Positions 58,127 to 64,000 of a stretch of 64,000 nucleotides of DNA are shown here, in pieces (positions within the stretch are counted from its first letter, which is position 1; each line of letters begins with the position of its first letter). Under the pieces are notes generated by a model, which worked only from the letters and a program-made list of their open reading frames with translations, did no database searches and was not told the DNA's origin. Source of the stretch: Tumebacillus amylolyticus (lineage in GTDB: Bacteria > Bacillota > Bacilli > Tumebacillales > Tumebacillaceae); NCBI RefSeq assembly GCF_016722965.1, contig NZ_JAEQNB010000001.1:1205344-1269343 (forward strand). Reading direction: 5' to 3'. A program made the position numbers and the translations under genes.

Positions 58127-58585
58127 ATGCACATCGTCTTGGTTGAACCGGAAATTCCTGCAAATACCGGCAACATTTCGCGTACCTGTTCCTGCACCGG
58201 CATCACCTTGCATCTGGTGCGTCCACTCGGCTTTTCGGTGGACGATAAACAGTTGAAGCGGGCCGGTCTTGATTATTGGCATCTGTTGGACTTGCACTAT
58301 CACGACTCTTTCGAGGAATTGCGGGCGAAGTATCCGAACGGCCGCTTTTTCTATGCGACCACAAAAGCGGAGAAAGCCCACACCGAATTTACATACGGTC
58401 CTGACGATTTCTTTGTATTTGGCAAGGAAACCAAAGGTTTGCCCGAAGAGCTGGTGATGGCAAACTTGGATACGGCGATTCGCATCCCGCTTCTGCCGGA
58501 TGCCCGCTCGCTGAACCTCTCCAATGCGGTGGCCATCGTCGTCTATGAAGCATTGCGCCAACAAGGATTCCCCAATCTGATCTAA
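58127..58585 (+). CDS. trmL: tRNA (cytidine/uridine-34 2'-O)-methyltransferase TrmL
   Basis: A 152-residue SPOUT methyltransferase acting on the wobble base of tRNA-Leu. It has LVEPEIPANTGNISRTC, RPLGFSVDDKQLKRAGLDYW, FGKETKGLP and IPLLPDARSLNLSNAVAIVV. Full length. Followed after 15 bases by a HAD-family gene in the same direction. Confidence 0.93.
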   Translation: MHIVLVEPEIPANTGNISRTCSCTGITLHLVRPLGFSVDDKQLKRAGLDYWHLLDLHYHDSFEELRAKYPNGRFFYATTKAEKAHTEFTYGPDDFFVFGKETKGLPEELVMANLDTAIRIPLLPDARSLNLSNAVAIVVYEALRQQGFPNLI

Positions 58586-58600
58586 AAAGAGGCGAAATTC

Positions 58601-59326
58601 ATGCATCCAGTCAAAACAATCCTGTTCGATCTCGATGGAACCTTGCTTCCGATGGACAACGACCACTTCACGCGCGGGTATTTTAAAAAGCTGGTGCCCA
58701 AAGTGGCGCACTTGTTGCCGCCGGAAACGTTTTTGGCGCAATTGATGAAATCGACCGAATTTATGGTCCGCAACAACGACCCGGAATTGACGAATGAACA
58801 AGCATTTAAAAAGGACTTTCTCGAAGCGGTTGGCAGCGTGAACGAAGATTTTTGGCCGGTTGTAGAAGGTTTTTACGCAGGTGAGTTCGGCGAGTTGGTC
58901 GAACTTTCGCAGCCGACCCCGCTCGCTCGCGAGATCGTGGAAGCCGCCGTGGCCAAAGGATATCGGGTGGTGCTTGCTACGAATCCGCTTTTCCCCCGTG
59001 CCGCGACAGAGCATCGCATGCGGTGGGCGAACGTTCAAGATCTTCCATTCGAATTGGTGACCACATACGAGAACAGTCATTTTTGCAAACCGAATCCAAA
59101 TTACTATAAAGAAATCGTACAGAAAATCGGGACGTCCCCCGAAGACTGTATGATGGTCGGGAATGATGCCTTCGAAGATTTGATCGCAGGCACCCTCGGC
59201 ATGCAAACGTATCTCGTAACCGACTGCCTCAAAGAAGGCGAAAAGCAACTTCCATTTACCCACAAAGGAACACTTGCTGATCTCTTGACGTTCGTACGTG
59301 ACGAGTTACCGCACATCGGGTCGTAA
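58601..59326 (+). CDS. HAD-family hydrolase
   Basis: 241 residues. Motif I is FDLDGTLLPMD, motif II VVLATNP, motif III Lys in FCKPNPNYY and motif IV MMVGNDAFEDLIAG. A helical cap follows motif I. General phosphatase; substrate unknown. Co-directional with trmL. Confidence 0.88.
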   Translation: MHPVKTILFDLDGTLLPMDNDHFTRGYFKKLVPKVAHLLPPETFLAQLMKSTEFMVRNNDPELTNEQAFKKDFLEAVGSVNEDFWPVVEGFYAGEFGELVELSQPTPLAREIVEAAVAKGYRVVLATNPLFPRAATEHRMRWANVQDLPFELVTTYENSHFCKPNPNYYKEIVQKIGTSPEDCMMVGNDAFEDLIAGTLGMQTYLVTDCLKEGEKQLPFTHKGTLADLLTFVRDELPHIGS

Positions 59327-59373
59327 AAAGTTCGGTCTACGGAACTCTTTTGGGGTATACAATGAATTAAGTG

Positions 59374-59413
59374 AGTTAATAATGATCGGGTAAAGGGACC
59401 TTTTTAATTAACT
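59374..59413 (+). repeat. Inverted repeat upstream of the HTH-TPR regulator
   Basis: AGTTAAT (59374-59380) and ATTAACT (59407-59413) are exact inverted arms separated by 26 bases, in the AT-rich gap before the regulator gene. Possibly its own operator. Confidence 0.45.
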
Positions 59414-59465
59414 TCTAACTGAAACAGATAGTGATGATTGATCCACATCGAGAGGAGAGATTGTG

Positions 59466-60758
59466 ATGCCAGCAACTCTTGGACAAAAAATAAAGGAATT
59501 ACGCATTCAAAAAGGCTTGACGCAGAGCGACCTCGGCGCAGGCATGGTCACCCCGTCAATGATCTCGCAAATTGAGGCAGACAAAGCGAATCCGTCCCAC
59601 AAACTCTTGCAGGCGATCGCAGAAAAATTGGAAACACCGATCGAGTACTTCCTGACCGACATGCAGATGCAAATCGAGCAGATCGCCACCTATAAAGTGG
59701 CGCGTTCGATGATGGAAGCCGGTGAGTTTGAACGAGCCGTGCCCATCCTCGAAGGGTTGATGGAAGATTCCGTGCCGCAATTGCACTCCGCGGAAATTCA
59801 ATTCGACCTCGCCGAGTGTTTGCTGGAACAGGGCAAACTCGACGATGCGCTCGACGGGTTTGACAAAGTTCTGTCCTCGGCGACGACGCGCAAGGATCTC
59901 TACATGCAAATTCTCGCGCTCAAGCAGCTCGGCTATGTCGAAGAGAAGCGTCACAACTATCCGCTCGCGATCTACCACTGGCAGAAAGCGCTCGACCTGA
60001 TGGCGAAAGTCGACGACCACGACCCGTTCCTCGCCGCCGAAATTCTCCGCCAATTGGGGAAAGTCTACGGCTACCTCGGGGAGAAAAACGACGCGCTTCA
60101 ATCCTACGAGCGCGCACACAGCTACCTCGAATCCACCGCTTCCTTCCAAAAAATCGCGGATCTCTACCGCCGTCTGGGCGAATCGTTCCGTGAACAGGGC
60201 GATTTCGACCGTGCCAGCGAGTACGCGCAGCATTCCATCTCGCTCTACCGCGGGTTGAAGAACATCAAACTCGCGATCGAAGTCAAAGAAAACTTCGGCA
60301 TCGTCAAGGGCGAAGACGGCAACGCGGACGAAGCGCTGCAAACCCTGGCCGCCTGCCTCGCCGAATACAAAGAGTACGGTTACACCGAGAAAGTCGCGCA
60401 CACGCACGGTGAAATGGCGCGCATCTACCTCGCGAACCAAGACTACGCACAAGCGTCCAAGCATTGCGACGAAGCGTTGGAACTGCTCGCCGACACCTCG
60501 CTGGAACGCGGATTCGTCTTCCGCACCTACTCCACGATTTGCAAAGAGCAGAAGAAATTCGCTGAAGCGGTCGAGTTCATGGAGAAGTCGGTTAAAATCT
60601 TCGAGATCGCCGATCTCCCGCGTGAGATCGCCAAGTCGTACTCGATGCTTGGCGACATCTACAAAGAACAAGGCGACCTGCAAAAAGCGATTCATTCGCT
60701 GGAGCAAATGAAACGCGCGATGGAAAGCAACCTCAAAGAGCGCGGCATCGTCCTGTAA
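59466..60758 (+). CDS. XRE-HTH plus TPR regulator (RRNPP-type architecture)
   Basis: About 430 residues. The N-terminal XRE HTH (about 5-65) has LGQKIKELRIQKGLTQSDLG and PSMISQIEADKANPSHKLL. At least eight TPR units follow, e.g. GEFERAVPILEGLMED, GKLDDALDGFDKVL, HNYPLAIYHWQKAL, NDALQSYERAHSYL and GDLQKAIHSLEQM. The layout matches peptide-sensing PlcR/NprR regulators, but no exported peptide ORF follows. ATG 59466 has AGAGGAGA upstream. Confidence 0.85.
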   Translation: MPATLGQKIKELRIQKGLTQSDLGAGMVTPSMISQIEADKANPSHKLLQAIAEKLETPIEYFLTDMQMQIEQIATYKVARSMMEAGEFERAVPILEGLMEDSVPQLHSAEIQFDLAECLLEQGKLDDALDGFDKVLSSATTRKDLYMQILALKQLGYVEEKRHNYPLAIYHWQKALDLMAKVDDHDPFLAAEILRQLGKVYGYLGEKNDALQSYERAHSYLESTASFQKIADLYRRLGESFREQGDFDRASEYAQHSISLYRGLKNIKLAIEVKENFGIVKGEDGNADEALQTLAACLAEYKEYGYTEKVAHTHGEMARIYLANQDYAQASKHCDEALELLADTSLERGFVFRTYSTICKEQKKFAEAVEFMEKSVKIFEIADLPREIAKSYSMLGDIYKEQGDLQKAIHSLEQMKRAMESNLKERGIVL

Positions 60759-60775
60759 AACTTGAATAGTTTGGA

Positions 60776-60803
60776 AAAAGAGCCCGTATGCGGGCTCTTT
60801 TTT
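60776..60803 (+). terminator. Intrinsic terminator
   Basis: A perfect AGAGCCCG-tatg-CGGGCTCT hairpin with a T-run. Confidence 0.93.
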
Positions 60804-60820
60804 TATGTTAAAATAAGGTG

Positions 60821-60849
60821 TTGACACTGTGTCAGTGCATTGGTAGAAT
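60821..60849 (+). promoter_or_regulatory. Promoter with overlapping palindrome for the ABC/YhgE pair
   Basis: TTGACA (60821-60826) and TAGAAT (60844-60849) with 17-base spacing. TGACAC-T-GTGTCA (60822-60834) is a perfect palindrome covering the -35, a typical TetR-family operator position. Confidence 0.65.
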
Positions 60850-60918
60850 AGCCTAAGCAATGATTTTGTACTAAGCAGTCAGTTTATTCGTAAGTATACT
60901 TCGAAGGGAGGGATTCCT

Positions 60919-61545
60919 GTGGCAACGGTACATTTTGACAAAGTCGAGCTTCATGACAGACACAAACTGCTCTACAAGAACTTGTCGTTTACGCTGGAGA
61001 GCGGCCAGATGTGTGCTGTCTACGGCCCGTCACGCACGGGGAAGTCGTCGTTGCTCCTGCTGGCTTCCGGGCATTTGAAACCGGACAGCGGGCGCGTGTT
61101 GGTTGACGGCCAACCGCCTGTGCAAAAACGGGCCGGGGTCGGACCGATCCACGACCTCTCGCCGATGTTTGATACGTTGACAGTGGCAGAGGCGTTGCTG
61201 TTCCAAGCGCGTCTCTACGGCGTTCGTCAGGCAAAGGAACGGGTCAAGGAACTCGTCAACAAGTACGGCCTGCAGGAAGTCTGCAAATATCGGATTAAGG
61301 ACGTCGGACATATCGAACAGTTTCGCGTCGGCTTGGTTTCCGCGTTGGTTCATCGTCCGACGATCGTCTTGATCGACGAACCGGAGCGCGGGTTGACCAA
61401 TGAAGAATGGGAGTTGGCGTACCGCGACATGCGGGCGCTGGCAGACGAAGGGCACGCCGTGATCTTGACCACGGTGCTTTCCCAAGTGGCGGACTCGTGC
61501 GACCTGATCGTCTCTTTGCCGGATGGGGAGGTGACAACGCGATGA
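60919..61545 (+). CDS. ABC transporter ATPase with degenerate signature motif
   Basis: 208 residues. Walker A is GPSRTGKSS and Walker B is IVLIDEPERGLT. The region where LSGGQ is expected reads DVGHIEQFRVGLVSALVHRP, so the ABC signature is lost. The D-loop also departs from the norm. Overlaps the YhgE gene by 4 bases. GTG start with AAGGGAGGG upstream. Probably energises or regulates the YhgE-type protein; activity uncertain. Confidence 0.8.
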   Translation: MATVHFDKVELHDRHKLLYKNLSFTLESGQMCAVYGPSRTGKSSLLLLASGHLKPDSGRVLVDGQPPVQKRAGVGPIHDLSPMFDTLTVAEALLFQARLYGVRQAKERVKELVNKYGLQEVCKYRIKDVGHIEQFRVGLVSALVHRPTIVLIDEPERGLTNEEWELAYRDMRALADEGHAVILTTVLSQVADSCDLIVSLPDGEVTTR

Positions 61546-63764
61546 ATACATTCTGGATTTTCCGTACGGAGATGCGCCGCTTGCTTCGTTCTCGACTCGG
61601 GCGTGCCGCGATGGTGGTCGGGATCATCATCCCGTTGCTCTACAGCGGCTTGTACCTCTATGCGTTCTGGGACCCGTACAACCAGATGGAGAACTACCCG
61701 GTCGCACTGGTCAACCTCGACCACGGCGGGGAGAAGGACGGCAAGCACGTTGACTATGGCAAGGAACTCGCCGACGAATTGGTCAAGGACAACGCCGTCG
61801 GTTGGAAAGTCGTTTCGGAGGAAGAAGCGAACAAAGGCTTAGAAGGCGAAGGCTATTATTTGAAAGTGACGATTCCGGCGACGTTCACCGAAGACGCGCT
61901 GTCCGTCACGGGAGATCAGCCCAAGCAAGCCGTGGTGCAGTTCACCCAGAACGAAGGGAAAAACTACATCGCTTCGACGATCTCCAAACGATTGGAAACT
62001 TCGTTGCGTGAGGAAGTCGGCAACAAGTTCTCCAAGGAATACTTCACCGGCATCTTCGACGTGATCGGGGACGCGGGCGACGGTCTCTCCAAAGCGGCAG
62101 ACGGCGCCAACCAACTGGCAACCGGTGCGAGCGATCTGAACACCGGAGCTGCGAAACTGGCAGACGGAGCGAACCAAGTTCACACCGGCACCGTGCAAGC
62201 GGCGGACGGTTCGAAAAAACTCGCCGACGGCGCGGCCCAAGCTTCCGATGGCGCAGCGCAAGTGGCGAGCGGCTCTCAACTCCTCAACGACGGGCTGAAA
62301 CAAGCCAACGGCGGAGCGACCAAACTGCAAGCAGGTGCCGATACGATCCAAGCGAAACTCGGCGACCTCTCGCAAGGGGCGCAAAAAATGGCACCGGGTC
62401 TGCAAACCGCCAACGACAATCTGACCAAGATTCAAGCGGGGCTTTCCAAAGCGGCAGGTCAAACCGGCGATCTGCAAGCCGGCCTGCAACAGATGCAAGG
62501 CTATCTCGGCACGGTCGATGCCAACGGCAACCTCTCTGGCTCGAACGAATCGGCTCTGAACTTGCTCGCCTCTCTTGCGAACCAGTACGGTTTTGCAAGC
62601 GACCCGCGTTATGCAGGTGCGGTGAAAGCGATCGGCGGTGTCTCCTCGAAACTCGGGACGACCTCCGCAACAGTTGGTCAAAGCAAAACCCAACTAGACG
62701 CTGCGGCCGGCGGTCTCGGCCAAATCGCAGAAGGGCAGAAGCAACTGATCGCGGGTCTCGGTCAGATCTCCGACGGCTCCAAGCAACTTCAAGCCGGGGC
62801 GGGTGATCTCTCCAAAGGTCTGCATGATCTGCAAGCCGGCACCGCGACAATGGCTGACAAATCAGGCGAACTCGCAGCAGGTGCCAAGAAAGTGGCAGAC
62901 GGCAACGCCGCCCTTGCGACCGGCAGTCGCGATCTTGCGAGCGGTACGGGGCAACTCGTAACCGGCACTTCGCAACTTGCAGACGGCACGAAGCAATTGA
63001 ATGAAGGCACGCAGAAACTGTCGGACGGCAGCAAGGAACTGGCAGGCAAGTTGACCGATGCGACGAAGGACAGCACGATCTCCAACCCGGATGTCAAAGC
63101 GGACGTCATGTCCAATCCGGTGAAAGTGGAGTCTACGCCGATTCATCCGGTCTCGACCTACGGCATGGGCTTTGCTTCGTACTTCATCCCGCTCTCCCTG
63201 TGGGTCGGGGCGGTCGTTCTGTTCTTCATGCTCTCCATGAAGGAATTCCGTTGGATGATGGCTCCGGTGTCTTCCACGTCCTTCGTGCTCGGGAAGTTCC
63301 TGACGCTCGGTGTGGTCGGCATCCTCTCCACCGTGGTTTCGGGTCTGGTCTTGACGCAAGGGCTCGGCCTACAGGTTCTGCACCCCGTGGAGTTCTACGC
63401 CATCATGGTGCTGCTCTCGTTTGAATCGATTGCGATCATCGGTTTCTTGATCGCACGACTCGGTTCGGGGGCGGGTCGCTTCTTGGCGATCCTCATCTTG
63501 ATTCTGCAACTGACCTCTTCGGCGGGCACGTTCCCGATCGAGCTGGTTCCGAACTTCTTCAAAGCGATTCACCCGTACCTGCCGATGTCCTACGGCATCG
63601 AAGGTCTGCGCGCGATCATCGCGACGGGCGACCAGGCGCTGGTGCAGAAGGATATGCTCATCCTCGCCGGCATCACCGTCGTCGTGCTGATCCTGCACAT
63701 CCTCACCACCCGCCGCACGCTCAAAGTCAGCGACTTGCATGACAAAGACGTACTGGCAGGCTAA
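61542..63764 (+). CDS. YhgE/Pip-family membrane protein
   Basis: 740 residues. One N-terminal helix (about 22-42), then a large extracytoplasmic region with a long run of repeats of the type LADGAxQxxxGAxxLxxG (about 180-510), predicted as a coiled-coil-like rod. Five or six helices follow (about 545-725; SLWVGAVVLFFMLSM and RFLAILILILQLTSSAG). This is the classic YhgE/Pip layout. GGGGAGGTGA lies upstream. Inferred exporter or surface-spanning component. Confidence 0.9.
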   Translation: MNTFWIFRTEMRRLLRSRLGRAAMVVGIIIPLLYSGLYLYAFWDPYNQMENYPVALVNLDHGGEKDGKHVDYGKELADELVKDNAVGWKVVSEEEANKGLEGEGYYLKVTIPATFTEDALSVTGDQPKQAVVQFTQNEGKNYIASTISKRLETSLREEVGNKFSKEYFTGIFDVIGDAGDGLSKAADGANQLATGASDLNTGAAKLADGANQVHTGTVQAADGSKKLADGAAQASDGAAQVASGSQLLNDGLKQANGGATKLQAGADTIQAKLGDLSQGAQKMAPGLQTANDNLTKIQAGLSKAAGQTGDLQAGLQQMQGYLGTVDANGNLSGSNESALNLLASLANQYGFASDPRYAGAVKAIGGVSSKLGTTSATVGQSKTQLDAAAGGLGQIAEGQKQLIAGLGQISDGSKQLQAGAGDLSKGLHDLQAGTATMADKSGELAAGAKKVADGNAALATGSRDLASGTGQLVTGTSQLADGTKQLNEGTQKLSDGSKELAGKLTDATKDSTISNPDVKADVMSNPVKVESTPIHPVSTYGMGFASYFIPLSLWVGAVVLFFMLSMKEFRWMMAPVSSTSFVLGKFLTLGVVGILSTVVSGLVLTQGLGLQVLHPVEFYAIMVLLSFESIAIIGFLIARLGSGAGRFLAILILILQLTSSAGTFPIELVPNFFKAIHPYLPMSYGIEGLRAIIATGDQALVQKDMLILAGITVVVLILHILTTRRTLKVSDLHDKDVLAG

Positions 63765-63773
63765 TACATGCGA

Positions 63774-63819
63774 ACAAAAAAAGTCTCTGCACCCCTCGGG
63801 GAGCAGAGACTCTTTTTTT
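63774..63819. terminator. Bidirectional intrinsic terminator
   Basis: An AGTCTCTGC-CCC / GGGG-GCAGAGACT stem with A- and T-runs, between convergent genes. Confidence 0.92.
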
Positions 63820-63826
63820 GCATCCA

Positions 63827-64000
63827 TTACTTCACGAGACCGGCGAGCGCCATGCGTTTGAGATCGGAGAACAGTTGCTCTTCGTCGTACTCGCCCTTGC
63901 CAAGCAAGATGTGCAGGGACGCGATGGCCGCCATGCCGAACAGGGCGGACCCGGCGTTCTCGGCATTGACCGAGTGGAAGGTGTCAGCTTCGATGCCTTC
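63827..64000 (-). CDS. C-terminal part of a probable TetR-family regulator (partial)
   Basis: The minus-strand frame open to the right edge gives 57 residues ending in LKRMALAGLVK with TAA at 63827-63829. The helical sequence (SALFGMAAIASLHILLGKGE) fits the ligand domain of a TetR regulator. By position it could repress the ABC/YhgE pair through the palindrome at 60822-60834. The HTH lies outside the window, so the call is tentative. Confidence 0.5.
   Translation of the reverse strand, partial: EGIEADTFHSVNAENAGSALFGMAAIASLHILLGKGEYDEEQLFSDLKRMALAGLVK

Overview
The window looks like chromosome of an endospore-forming member of the Bacillales with fairly high GC, most like Alicyclobacillaceae (Tumebacillus-like). 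This is inferred from gene content, not from a marker gene. Supporting content: an RsfA-type sporulation regulator, YhcN-type and CotS-type spore proteins, FabI plus FabL, BioW-type biotin synthesis, S-layer-homology (SLH) surface proteins and a SigO/RsoA-like split sigma factor. Genes are tightly packed, with strong AGGAGG-type ribosome sites and intrinsic terminators at most unit ends. I saw no rRNA, tRNA, CRISPR array, insertion sequence or intact prophage.

Layout. 1-5.1 kb: a two-component system, a dicarboxylate symporter with a cre-like site, a HesB-like gene with an in-frame TGA that looks like a selenocysteine codon, and fabI. 5.2-13.9 kb: a DUF4178/DUF4247/YidC envelope cluster, gabD, a metallophosphoesterase, a YgaC-type nucleotidase, small unknowns and fabL. 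13.9-21.8 kb: a cobalamin riboswitch followed by two DUF4430 (transcobalamin beta-domain-like) surface proteins, a complete ECF transporter and an SLH-anchored alpha/alpha-barrel protein. 21.8-26 kb: rsfA, a HAD phosphatase, a ferritin-like protein, the sigO/rsoA-like pair and mgtC. 26-31.1 kb: bioWAFDB behind a BirA-type operator. 31.2-39.6 kb: assorted enzymes, plus a TPR protein followed by a tiny exported peptide. 39.6-41.9 kb: two amidases and a holin behind LexA-type boxes. 42-46.4 kb: an ABC exporter and a YhgE-like permease with its TetR gene. 46.4-55.9 kb: rnhA, queG, tudS-like, an SDR, a CotS-like kinase, an M29 aminopeptidase, and an IclR-aconitase-isocitrate-dehydrogenase-like unit. 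56-64 kb: a secreted-amidase-like domain protein, HD-GYP, trmL, a HAD protein, an HTH-TPR regulator, and an ABC/YhgE pair followed by the end of another TetR gene.

Most notable system: the riboswitch locus at 13.97-21.85 kb. Animal intrinsic factor and transcobalamin bind B12 between an alpha6/alpha6 barrel and a small beta domain. Here the same two domain types are made as separate proteins, tethered to the S-layer (SLH) or the membrane (lipoprotein) and co-encoded with an ECF importer under a B12 riboswitch. I infer a split, surface-displayed transcobalamin that feeds the importer. Cobalamin-dependent QueG, also encoded here, is one possible consumer.

Other leads: the HesB-like selenoprotein with a SECIS-like hairpin, the SOS-type promoter before the amidase/holin cassette, the TPR/propeptide pair with a Spo0A-type box, and FapR-like sites upstream of both enoyl-ACP reductases.
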